Virus record (IMG/VR): IMGVR_UViG_3300035703_000043
Coordinates: 1-64,000 of that record
Length of the DNA: 64,000 nt
DNA from: a virus
Reading direction: 5' to 3' (one strand)
Below are positions 19,784 through 27,691 of the stretch, piece by piece. Positions within the stretch are counted from its first letter, which is position 1. Each line of letters begins with the position of its first letter. The notes beneath the pieces were generated by a model. It worked only from the letters and a program-made list of their open reading frames with translations, had not been told where the DNA came from and searched no databases. The translations under genes and the position numbers were made by a program.

Positions 19784-20680
19784 ATGTCTTTTGCTGATCT
19801 TAAAAAGCAATCCAAGATGGGTTCTTTGACCGAGAAACTCATCAAACAAGTTGAGAAACTCAACGATGGTGGTTCTAAAGATGATGATAGGTTTTGGAAA
19901 CCTGCAATGGATAAAGGAGGAACTGGTTCTGCAGTAATCCGTTTTCTTCCTGCTCCCGAAGGTTGTGATCTACCTTGGGCACAAGTTTGGTCTCACGCAT
20001 TTCAAGGTCCTGGTGGATGGTTGATTGATAATTGCCTTACGACTCTGGGACAAAATTGTCCTGTTTGTGAGAAGAACCGTGTTCTGTGGAACTCTGGTTC
20101 TGATAAAGATAAGGAAGAAGCACGTAAGCAAAAACGCAAACTTTCTTATTTTGCAAACATTTATGTTGTAAAAGATCCTGCGAATCCAGCAAACGAAGGA
20201 AAGGTTTTTCTTTATAAGTTTGGTAAGAAAATCTTTGATAAGATTAGTGCTGCGATGCAACCAGAGTTTGATGATGAAGAACCAATCAATCCTTTTGATT
20301 TCTGGAAGGGTGCTAACTTCAAACTGAAACTGGTGAAGAAGGATGGATATTGGAACTATGATAAGTCTGAATTTGCAGCACCTTCTGCTCTTCTTGACGA
20401 TGATGATGAACTGGAATCAATCTATAAATCACTTAACAACTTGAATGATTTTGTTGCTCCAAGTGAGTTCAAGTCTTATGAAGATTTGAAGAAACGTCTT
20501 GATTACACTCTTGGTCTTAAAGGAACTCCTAAGTTCCAAGACCCTGAGACGATTGATGAGGAAGAAGAAGTTGAAGTTTCAGTTAAGCAATCTGTTTCTT
20601 CTCGTCCTTCAAGTTCTTCCAGTGAAGATGATGATGAAGATGATGCACTGTCCTACTTTCAAAAATTAGCAGAAAGTTGA
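19784..20680 (+). CDS. 32: Single-stranded DNA-binding protein gp32
   Basis: A 298-residue gp32 homologue. The N-terminal MSFADLKKQSKMGSLTEKLI is the cooperativity domain. The core has DDRFWKPAMDKGGTGSAVIR, FLPAP, and the Cys-rich CLTTLGQNCPVCEKNR zinc region. The C-terminus is a Ser-rich, highly acidic tail (SSSSEDDDEDD), used by gp32 to recruit replication partners. It coats single-stranded DNA at forks and during recombination. It has its own sigma70 promoter, a repeat-bearing leader and a terminator. Confidence 0.95.
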   Translation: MSFADLKKQSKMGSLTEKLIKQVEKLNDGGSKDDDRFWKPAMDKGGTGSAVIRFLPAPEGCDLPWAQVWSHAFQGPGGWLIDNCLTTLGQNCPVCEKNRVLWNSGSDKDKEEARKQKRKLSYFANIYVVKDPANPANEGKVFLYKFGKKIFDKISAAMQPEFDDEEPINPFDFWKGANFKLKLVKKDGYWNYDKSEFAAPSALLDDDDELESIYKSLNNLNDFVAPSEFKSYEDLKKRLDYTLGLKGTPKFQDPETIDEEEEVEVSVKQSVSSRPSSSSSEDDDEDDALSYFQKLAES

Positions 20681-20689
20681 AATAGTTAA

Positions 20690-20715
20690 GGGAGGTTTAT
20701 AACCTCCCTTTTTTT
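20690..20715 (+). terminator. Rho-independent terminator of gp32
   Basis: GGGAGGTT (20690-20697) pairs perfectly with AACCTCCC (20701-20708), followed by seven T. It sits between two converging units; the T run overlaps the stop codon of the minus-strand gene. Confidence 0.95.
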
Positions 20716-21007
20716 ATACCCCTGTTATTTTTGGATTATAACCACGTTTTGTAGTTTCATTTACATATTGTGAGGATTCATCGTACTTCATAATATTCTT
20801 CATATCACTGATGAATACAGAAAGATATTCTGGTTTTAGAATTAAAATTAACCTTTTATTTTCATTTTGATCAACTTCATATTCATAATTTGTAACTGCT
20901 TTAAAACTATTTTTTGTTGATATTGTACTTCCTGTAGTACTTGTAATTTTAGTATCTTGCTTTTCTGTAGATATTTTTATTTTTACGCCAGGTAATGGAG
21001 TTGCCAT
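20714..21007 (-). CDS. Conserved small structural-region protein (97 aa)
   Basis: MATPLPGVKIKISTEKQDTK followed by a Ser/Thr-rich strand region and a hydrophobic ILILKPEYLSVFISDMKN helix. Last gene of the minus-strand baseplate unit, next to gp53. Proteins of this size occur here in other T4-like cyanophages, but I know no function; a minor virion or assembly role is inferred from position. Confidence 0.6.
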   Translation of the reverse strand: MATPLPGVKIKISTEKQDTKITSTTGSTISTKNSFKAVTNYEYEVDQNENKRLILILKPEYLSVFISDMKNIMKYDESSQYVNETTKRGYNPKITGV

Positions 21008-21020
21008 TTTTTATTTTTAT

Positions 21021-21863
21021 TTAGGATTGAGGTAAGAATTTAAACACTGGAACAACTTTTCCATCTTGAAGTTCCCCAACAATTTCATATAATGATGGAT
21101 CTAATACAACGTCATTTTCAAAAACAACATCACCAACTTGTACAGTCGTTGATACATTATTTCTTCCAACAACTGAAAAACTTCCACCCCAACTATTTGG
21201 CCAATCCGATAAAGTATTTGTGATTGATATTGGGGTATTAGTATCTCTTGCTTTTACTTGCAAGAAAGATTTGTTAGTTTCAATATCTTTTACAATGGCA
21301 TCAGTATTTTCATTTGTTAGATTATTGCCAAAAACACGAACAAATTGATTTAAGTTAATTGTGATTACATTATCTATATCTGCACTTGGAAATTCCGATA
21401 GATTGTAATTTAAATCTGTTGAATTTGTCGTAACTGATATTGTTTTTCCTGGATCAACTTGCAAACCACCAGGAATAATTAATCTATTGTATTCATCTCT
21501 GACTTCTATTGTTTCATAATGATGGACTTGTGCAATTGTTTCATCATCACCATATTTGTCCAGTAGATATTTGTAAAGACTATTATTATCTAAAGGCCAT
21601 TGCTCATTTAGATTTGTAATATTATTTGTAATTAATATTACCCAATCAAGAGATGAATCATTATAAACTTTTTGTGCTACTTGGTCTGGTCTCTCGTTAT
21701 CTATTATTTCATAATACTCAAAGGCAGAAACTGCATTTGCAATATCATCTCTAAGTTTTGCTCTTTTAAATAGATTTTTTGTTACAGTATAATCAGTGTT
21801 AAAAGATTGATTTGGAAAATTTGAGATGTACTCAAAGTTTGGGAGTTCTCTAAAGTATGACAT
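21021..21863 (-). CDS. 53: Baseplate wedge subunit gp53
   Basis: MSYFRELPNFEYISNFPNQS, then VTKNLFKRAKLRDDI, DNERPDQVAQKVYNDSSLDW and LYKYLLDKYG: the conserved N-terminal pattern of gp53, the wedge protein that helps bind neighbouring wedges in the T4 baseplate. The C-terminal half (280 aa in total) is more variable beta-rich sequence. It follows gp48 at one-base spacing in a minus-strand unit of structural genes. Confidence 0.88.
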   Translation of the reverse strand: MSYFRELPNFEYISNFPNQSFNTDYTVTKNLFKRAKLRDDIANAVSAFEYYEIIDNERPDQVAQKVYNDSSLDWVILITNNITNLNEQWPLDNNSLYKYLLDKYGDDETIAQVHHYETIEVRDEYNRLIIPGGLQVDPGKTISVTTNSTDLNYNLSEFPSADIDNVITINLNQFVRVFGNNLTNENTDAIVKDIETNKSFLQVKARDTNTPISITNTLSDWPNSWGGSFSVVGRNNVSTTVQVGDVVFENDVVLDPSLYEIVGELQDGKVVPVFKFLPQS

Positions 21864-21864
21864 A

Positions 21865-23379
21865 TTAGTATCCTATATCGTTTTCTGTGATTTTATTATA
21901 ATCACCAGATAGACCATCAAATATTGTATCTTGATAATCACTTTCATATATGGGTTCAATTTCTTGAAATCCTAAAGACATTGTGTAAGAAACTGGTTGT
22001 CCTTCTTCGTATGCTGACCACTGACCATCAGGAGCATAATTTACGGATACTCCTTGAAGAGCACATATTTTAAATTTATTTACACCTGCAATTGATTTTC
22101 CTCCCACAGTTTTATATTCCAACTTAAAAACATTTGGAGAACCAAGAAAAACTGATCTATAACCAGCACCTTTTGTTGCATTAAGTTTTCTTGCAGCACT
22201 TCCTTGCTTGAAGAATCTGATGATTCTTCTTACATCTGCTGCCTCTCCTTCACTTCTTGGACTAAAACGATATGCGAATTGAAATTGACGGAGAGTTGGA
22301 CCTCTGAATAAGAGTTCAAGATTTGAATTTGGAACCAATCCAGCACCCCTTGCCAAAATACTTTCGGGGGAAACTTCAAATCCAGCATTTTTTAATATCA
22401 TTGACATTAATGCTGTTTTTACTTCTGGCATATTTAAGTCAGCATCTGCACCCTTTAATAATGCTGCTTGATTTATTGCTCCTGATGGCAGATTTAATCC
22501 CCCCTTTTGTTGTGCAATGGCAGCAGCAAGTGCAACAAGAGATTGTTGAATTCCAGTTCCAAGCAAATTTTTACCTACATATCCAGCAGCTGCCATTGTC
22601 ATATTATTCATTCTATCATCTCCCCATTCCACATTGTTGGAATCCGAGATTCCAGATGGGATTGGTAGAATGACTGTTCCGATTGGATCTTTTAATGCAC
22701 TATTTCTTTGAACTCCTTCAGTGAATATAGATTTTATATCTATTGCTTTGCCTGGTTCTGGATCAAACAATCCTTCAAGAGGTGGTCTATAATTAAACAT
22801 TGTAATATGAAGTGTATCTTGTTGATTTTCAAGAATATCTTTTGGGTACTTTAAAAGACCTTTAAATAATTTTTTTTCATTTTCACTTTCAAAATTTTTA
22901 TAATTTCCTAAATTAAGTCCAGGGTCAAAAAAGTTTCCTTGTCCTGGTGGGGCAGTGAGTGATGTTCCTCCTAATCCAGGCAATGAAGGTGGTGGCCCTG
23001 CTCCAGCAGGGGCATTGTTAACAATAAATCTTCCTTGATTTTGTGGTTGTGCTGCAGCATTAATCTTATTACCTTTTGCCGTTCCTCCTCTCGTTTGGAA
23101 AGCAGCATAAGATACCTTATTGATAGTTAACGCATAATCTTTTGCTAATTGTGTGGGTTTATTTGGATCCCCATCCTGAAATAATCTTGGGTCACTTATT
23201 GCCGCACTTGTCCAACTACCATTTAGAAAAAATACAGCAGGAGCAATTACATTATGTGGTGGTTGCTCTTTAAGTTGATAATCTCCAGTTTTATAATTAT
23301 ACTCAATTCCAAGTCTAAATGGAATTGGTCCAGCATTTGATGTATAAAAATTATCGTTTAGTATTATCCAGTCAGACAT
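21865..23379 (-). CDS. 48: Baseplate tail-tube cap gp48
   Basis: A 504-residue protein. The C-terminal domain has LLFRGPTLRQFQFAYRFSPR, EAADVRRIIRFFKQG and later VFKLEYKTVGG, the hallmark region of T4 gp48, which caps the baseplate and starts the tail tube. A Pro/Gly-rich linker lies near residues 120-150. It is larger than T4 gp48 (about 364 aa). Neighbouring gp53 and gp4 support the assignment. Confidence 0.85.
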   Translation of the reverse strand: MSDWIILNDNFYTSNAGPIPFRLGIEYNYKTGDYQLKEQPPHNVIAPAVFFLNGSWTSAAISDPRLFQDGDPNKPTQLAKDYALTINKVSYAAFQTRGGTAKGNKINAAAQPQNQGRFIVNNAPAGAGPPPSLPGLGGTSLTAPPGQGNFFDPGLNLGNYKNFESENEKKLFKGLLKYPKDILENQQDTLHITMFNYRPPLEGLFDPEPGKAIDIKSIFTEGVQRNSALKDPIGTVILPIPSGISDSNNVEWGDDRMNNMTMAAAGYVGKNLLGTGIQQSLVALAAAIAQQKGGLNLPSGAINQAALLKGADADLNMPEVKTALMSMILKNAGFEVSPESILARGAGLVPNSNLELLFRGPTLRQFQFAYRFSPRSEGEAADVRRIIRFFKQGSAARKLNATKGAGYRSVFLGSPNVFKLEYKTVGGKSIAGVNKFKICALQGVSVNYAPDGQWSAYEEGQPVSYTMSLGFQEIEPIYESDYQDTIFDGLSGDYNKITENDIGY

Positions 23380-23877
23380 TTATGGTGCGTCCCAAACTTT
23401 GGTTTTAAATACTGGTTGTCCTCGTCTATCCACAAATTTCTCTGTTGGAAGTAAAGATACTCCTGCCCATTCTCCTTCAGGCACTTTAAAGAAATCACTC
23501 ATTACTCCAGAGAAGAGATATTTATGTAAAGTTTTCTTGGGTGCATTTACAATACCTGATTTATTTAGATAAGAATTTGCAACTGCTTCACGATACTTTG
23601 GTGTTAGGTAGTGAAGATTTGAACCAAAAAATGAACCTTCTCTTGGATTTACTTCAATGATATAAGATAGTGGATGCATATCCCAATAATCATATCTTTG
23701 AGGATACTTGGCACTGTACATAAAAAACACCAAATCCCCAGGAATTATAAATCCAGTATCTAATTGATTGATATCTTTTTTGTTGTATTCTAATAAAGAA
23801 TTCATCAATGAATTGACATACCAATTGGTACTTTTATATTTTCCTCCTGTTTCTTTTATAATTTCTTCTGCTATCAT
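23380..23877 (-). CDS. Conserved T4-like structural-region protein (165 aa)
   Basis: MHPLSYIIEVNPREGSFFGS, NLHYLTPKYRE and DLVFFMYSAKYPQRYDYWD form a compact conserved-looking protein found between gp48 and gp4 in T4-like cyanophages. It overlaps gp4 by 4 bases and abuts gp48, so it is likely a virion assembly factor. I cannot assign it to a T4 gene. Confidence 0.6.
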   Translation of the reverse strand: MIAEEIIKETGGKYKSTNWYVNSLMNSLLEYNKKDINQLDTGFIIPGDLVFFMYSAKYPQRYDYWDMHPLSYIIEVNPREGSFFGSNLHYLTPKYREAVANSYLNKSGIVNAPKKTLHKYLFSGVMSDFFKVPEGEWAGVSLLPTEKFVDRRGQPVFKTKVWDAP

Positions 23878-24338
23878 AATTTGATACCTAATTCTTTTTC
23901 TGTCAGAACACGAAACTCATAATTTCTATCTGCACAATATTCTCTTGCTGCTTCCCATTTTGCTTGATTGACTGCCCAAGTTTTAACAGCATATGCCCAA
24001 GATTTTGTTTTTCTTTTTGGATTTGTTTCTGGCATTTTTAAATCTTTTTGTGGTTTAATTTCTACAACCAGATGTCTGTTATTTCCATTTTTGTCTTTAT
24101 ATTTAACGAAGAAGTCTGGGAAATATCTGTGAATTTTATTATCAATTGGAGAACGATAAGGAATCCAAAATTCTTCAGATTTCCAACCATTTACACTTTC
24201 AGTTAGGTCACAATATTGCATAAACTTCAATTCATATGATGACCTATAAACTATATTTGTTGGGTCACCATTATATTTTTCTGGGTTTTGTGGTCTATAT
24301 TTTCCTTGCCTATACTTACTATCTTCGTTACGAGGCAT
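23874..24338 (-). CDS. 4: Head completion nuclease gp4
   Basis: A 154-residue protein with GKYRPQNPEKYNGDPTNIVY, SSYELKFMQYCD, YFPDFFVKYKD and HLVVEIKPQKD. The segment E36 then PDF then EIKP is a PD-(D/E)XK/TnsA-like nuclease core as in T4 gp4 (also called gp50/65), needed to finish packaged heads. First gene of the minus-strand unit, with an exact late promoter upstream at 24361-24368. Confidence 0.85.
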   Translation of the reverse strand: MPRNEDSKYRQGKYRPQNPEKYNGDPTNIVYRSSYELKFMQYCDLTESVNGWKSEEFWIPYRSPIDNKIHRYFPDFFVKYKDKNGNNRHLVVEIKPQKDLKMPETNPKRKTKSWAYAVKTWAVNQAKWEAAREYCADRNYEFRVLTEKELGIKL

Positions 24339-24360
24339 ACATATTATATAATCTTAATCG

Positions 24361-24368
24361 TATTTATA
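24361..24368 (-). promoter_or_regulatory. T4-like late promoter on minus strand, exact TATAAATA
   Basis: Plus-strand TATTTATA reads TATAAATA on the minus strand and ends 22 nt before the gp4 start at 24338. It would drive the gp4-gp48-gp53 unit. Confidence 0.7.
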
Positions 24369-24369
24369 A

Positions 24370-25116
24370 ATGGCAACTAAAGGACAAAGAGCAGGACAAC
24401 CTGAAATTGGACCTTTATATACGAAGATGACGACTCCTACTGGAGAACTTCCTGGTGCGTTGGATATTTTTGGGAAGTTATCTCTTACGAGTCAATTTAA
24501 AGTATCGTTGCATTTAACTGATAATGATACTGAATTAATGGGATGGTTGCGAACTGCAGGGATTACCGATAATTTACAAGTCTCAAAGTTGTTTGATTTT
24601 TATTGTGCAGAAACTGCACTTCCTGGTGCAACCTTTGATGTCACAGAAGAAATCGGTTCATATCAAGGAGTGATAGAAAGATTTCCAACTAAAAGAGTTT
24701 ATCCAGATGTCACAATGACCTTTTATGTTGATTATGATTATAAACTCATTCGTCTTTTTGAAGAATGGATGAATTATATTAATCCACTTTATACAAATTC
24801 TGGAGAAGTGCAACCAAGTTCAAAAGGACAAGGAAATGCCAAAAATACTCCAGACTTTTTTAGACTAAGATATCCATCATCCTATAAAAGAATTATATCA
24901 ATTGTAAAATTTGAGAGAGATTTTAATACATCCAATCCAAATCAATCTGGGGGAGTTATACAAGATGTTCCCAGAATAACTTATCGTTTAATTGATGCAT
25001 TTCCTACAAATATAGCAGCAATGCCAGTGACTTATGAAGGAAGCACAATCACCAAAACAATAGTCACTTTTAGTTACTCCCGTTATGTAATTGAAAAGCA
25101 TAATGTGAGGAGGTAA
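24370..25116 (+). CDS. 54: Tail-tube-fold protein, gp54-like baseplate tube initiator
   Basis: A 248-residue protein with QVSKLFDFYCAETALPGATF, VYPDVTMTFYVDYDYKLIRL, FFRLRYPSSYKR and ITYRLIDAFPTNIAAMPVTY. These are features of the T4 tail-tube fold shared by gp19 and gp54. Length and place beside gp4, gp48 and gp53 favour gp54, the initiator on which tube polymerises, over the major tube protein gp19. Transcribed divergently from gp4 with only 31 bp between them. Confidence 0.7.
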   Translation: MATKGQRAGQPEIGPLYTKMTTPTGELPGALDIFGKLSLTSQFKVSLHLTDNDTELMGWLRTAGITDNLQVSKLFDFYCAETALPGATFDVTEEIGSYQGVIERFPTKRVYPDVTMTFYVDYDYKLIRLFEEWMNYINPLYTNSGEVQPSSKGQGNAKNTPDFFRLRYPSSYKRIISIVKFERDFNTSNPNQSGGVIQDVPRITYRLIDAFPTNIAAMPVTYEGSTITKTIVTFSYSRYVIEKHNVRR

Positions 25117-25123
25117 ATAAATA
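25114..25123 (+). promoter_or_regulatory. Late-type AT motif (TAAATAAATA)
   Basis: Contains AATAAATA-like sequence ending 21 nt before the gp26-like start at 25145; overlaps the previous stop codon. Confidence 0.4.
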
Positions 25124-25144
25124 AAAGCACTGAAACATTGAATT

Positions 25145-25873
25145 ATGCCATTACCAAAAATTTCTACACCAACGTATGAGTTGGTTTTGCCTTCAACAGG
25201 AAAAACAATTAAGTACAGACCATTTTTAGTTAAAGAAGAAAAGATTTTAATTCTTGCACTGGAAAGTAAAGATACGAAAGAAATTACAAATGCAATTAAG
25301 CAAGTATTAAAAGAATGTATTTTAACAAAAGGAATTAAAGTAGAAGAACTTCCAACTTTTGATATTGAGTATCTATTCTTGAATCTTCGTTCAAAGTCTG
25401 TAGGAGAATCAATTGAATTGGTTATTACTTGTAGTGATGATATGCAAACTCAAGTTCCAGTGACAATTTACATTGATGAAATTCAAGTTCAAAAAGAGGA
25501 AAATCATAGTACCGATATTAAACTTGATGATTCTTTAGTTCTGAGAATGAAGTATCCTTCTTTAGACCAATTTATCAAAAATAATTTTGATTTTAATACC
25601 GAACAAACCGCATCAAATATTGAAAAATCTTTAGATATTATTGCTTCTTGTATTGATATAATCTTTAATGAAGAAGAAAGTTGGGCAGCATCAGATTGTA
25701 CAAAAAAAGAATTAATTGCTTGGATTGAAACACTTGATTCAAATCAATTTAAACAGATTGAAAACTTTTTCAATACAATGCCAAAACTTGCACATACTGT
25801 AAAAGTTAAAAATCCAAAAACTGGTATAGAAAGTGAAGTAACGTTGGAGGGTTTAACATCTTTTTTCGGTTAA
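25145..25873 (+). CDS. 26: Baseplate hub subunit gp26-like (T4_baseplate family)
   Basis: A 242-residue protein. MPLPKISTPTYELVLPSTGK, KYRPFLVKEEKILILALESK and TFDIEYLFLNLRSKSVGE are the conserved N-terminal blocks of the T4-type baseplate hub family that contains gp26. The C-terminus (ELIAWIETLDSNQFKQIENF) is helical. In T4 this protein helps assemble the central hub. It is followed after two bases by the gp51-like gene. Confidence 0.82.
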   Translation: MPLPKISTPTYELVLPSTGKTIKYRPFLVKEEKILILALESKDTKEITNAIKQVLKECILTKGIKVEELPTFDIEYLFLNLRSKSVGESIELVITCSDDMQTQVPVTIYIDEIQVQKEENHSTDIKLDDSLVLRMKYPSLDQFIKNNFDFNTEQTASNIEKSLDIIASCIDIIFNEEESWAASDCTKKELIAWIETLDSNQFKQIENFFNTMPKLAHTVKVKNPKTGIESEVTLEGLTSFFG

Positions 25874-25875
25874 GT

Positions 25876-26052
25876 ATGGCTTATATGGAATTGGAGTCAT
25901 ACTTTAGAATTAATTTTGCCTTGATGCAGTTCCATAAATATTCATTAACTGAGATTGAAAATATGATGCCCTGGGAAAGGGACATTTACTTAGCACTTTT
26001 ACAGCAACATATTGAAGAAGAAAAATTAAAACAGCAGCAACAAAATGGTTAG
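25876..26052 (+). CDS. 51: Small baseplate hub assembly protein, gp51-like (58 aa)
   Basis: ESYFRINFALMQFHKYSLTE followed by IENMMPWERDIYLALLQQHI and EEEKLKQQQQ. This short helical protein with its MPWERDIY core is what cyanophage annotations call gp51, a hub assembly factor; it is far smaller than T4 gp51 (about 249 aa), so identity is by position and pattern. M4 at 25885 is an alternative start. It overlaps the next gene by 8 bases. Confidence 0.65.
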   Translation: MAYMELESYFRINFALMQFHKYSLTEIENMMPWERDIYLALLQQHIEEEKLKQQQQNG

Positions 26053-27691
26053 TTCTGTTCTTAGACCAGAAAAAATAGTAGGAAGACAGAATACAAATAG
26101 AGCAGCAGCACAGAATTTTATTTCAGGTGGTTCTGTACTTGGTGCTTCTGTTATTAATGGTGCTGCAAATAAAATTGTAGGTTTTCAAAGAGCAGGAGTT
26201 CAACCAGCAGCTCCAGCAATAGATAGCATCGTAAGTACAATATCTACAAATATTAATAATAATTTAACAAGTGTAATTAATAACACACTTCAAGGATTTT
26301 CTGCTGATTATCAAAAAAGAATAAAACAAGTAGATGATGCAAAACCAATTGGTATTCTTGGTAAGTTTTTAAATGTTTATAAGACTGCTTTAGGTTTTAT
26401 AAACTTCTTTGGTAATAAAAAAAATATTAATAAAGTAAGAGATAATTTAGAGGCACTTAAAAAATCATTTACTGAAAGTTTTGAGGTTGCAAAATTAATT
26501 CGTCAAGTTATAATCAAAATTGTAAAGCAATTATCCAATCTTCCTGTTGCTTCTTCTTCTGGTGGTGGAGGGCTAAATCTTGATGTTGATATTCCTGGTG
26601 GTGGGTTGAAAAAATCTGCTCCAAGAGGACTTGGAGGAATGATGAAGAGCAAAGGAAAAATGCTTGCTCTTGGTGCTGGTGCATTAGGATTAGGTGCTGC
26701 CGGTGCTGGTGTTGTGAATGCACTTTCTGATAGTCCACAGGAACAAGTTGCAGGAGCATCACCAGAAATTTCCGGTGATACGATTGATAGATTTTCTTCA
26801 ATTGTTGATAGATTTGCAAATGCGATTAGTAACTTATTCAAAACAGGAAAACCAAAACAACAACCTCCTGGTTCTTCTGCTGGTAGTGGTGTGGCAAAAC
26901 CACCAGCACCACCTAAACCTCCTGGACCACCTCCCGGACCAACTCAACTTATTCAAGGAAATGCTCCAACAGAAATGAAATCTTTGATGGATATGATTGC
27001 TTCTCCAGAATCTGGTGGCAATTATGAAGCTATGTATCCAGGAACTACATTACCTGGTGCAACAGAAATGACGATTACAGAAGTTGCAAAAAAAGCAACT
27101 GGTCCAGTTGGAAGATATCAACATAAACCAGAATATTTAGAAGAAAGGGCTAAAGCAGTTGGATTGGACCCAAAGACTGCTAAGTTTACTCCTGAAAATC
27201 AAAATTTAATTACAAGAGGTCATATATCAAGTCTTTTTACTGGAGGGGAACAAGCAGTAGTTGAAAAATTAAAAAAAGATCCATCATCAATTAAAAAAGA
27301 ATTAGAAAAGTCTACTTATACTGGACTACAAAAATACGGTTCTAATTTTAATCAACTATTTAATCAAAGAATGCAGCAATATGCTAAAGTACCATCGGCA
27401 CCAGTTCTTCCATCATCAGCACAAGTAGCAGCAGCACCAACAGCAACACAAATGAGACAAAAAATCGCACAGCAAGTAGCACAACCACCACCATCACAAC
27501 AGCAACAACAACCTATTGTGATGCCGATTGATATGAGTGGTGCAACACAACAACAAACTGGAGGTGGTGGTGTGAGTGCTCCTCCTTCAACACAAAGAAA
27601 TGGTCCATCGGTTCCATTGTTACCAGCAGCAAATACAGATAATTTCTTGGTTCTTTATTCCAGAATGGTCTATAATATCGTTGACGGGTAA
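26045..27691 (+). CDS. Large baseplate/tail protein with transglycosylase-like domain
   Basis: A 548-residue protein. The N-terminal third is helical. A Gly/Ala-rich hydrophobic stretch (MLALGAGALGLGAAGAG) could cross a membrane and lies near 200-220. A Pro-rich linker follows. Residues about 306-430 (MIASPESGGNYEAMYPGTTL, GPVGRYQHKPEYL, ITRGHISSLFTGG) look like a lysozyme/lytic-transglycosylase-type domain with ESGG. The C-terminus is Gln/Pro/Ala-rich. It lies among hub genes and may be a tape-measure or hub component that opens peptidoglycan at entry. The enzymatic assignment is tentative. Confidence 0.6.
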   Translation: MVSSVLRPEKIVGRQNTNRAAAQNFISGGSVLGASVINGAANKIVGFQRAGVQPAAPAIDSIVSTISTNINNNLTSVINNTLQGFSADYQKRIKQVDDAKPIGILGKFLNVYKTALGFINFFGNKKNINKVRDNLEALKKSFTESFEVAKLIRQVIIKIVKQLSNLPVASSSGGGGLNLDVDIPGGGLKKSAPRGLGGMMKSKGKMLALGAGALGLGAAGAGVVNALSDSPQEQVAGASPEISGDTIDRFSSIVDRFANAISNLFKTGKPKQQPPGSSAGSGVAKPPAPPKPPGPPPGPTQLIQGNAPTEMKSLMDMIASPESGGNYEAMYPGTTLPGATEMTITEVAKKATGPVGRYQHKPEYLEERAKAVGLDPKTAKFTPENQNLITRGHISSLFTGGEQAVVEKLKKDPSSIKKELEKSTYTGLQKYGSNFNQLFNQRMQQYAKVPSAPVLPSSAQVAAAPTATQMRQKIAQQVAQPPPSQQQQQPIVMPIDMSGATQQQTGGGGVSAPPSTQRNGPSVPLLPAANTDNFLVLYSRMVYNIVDG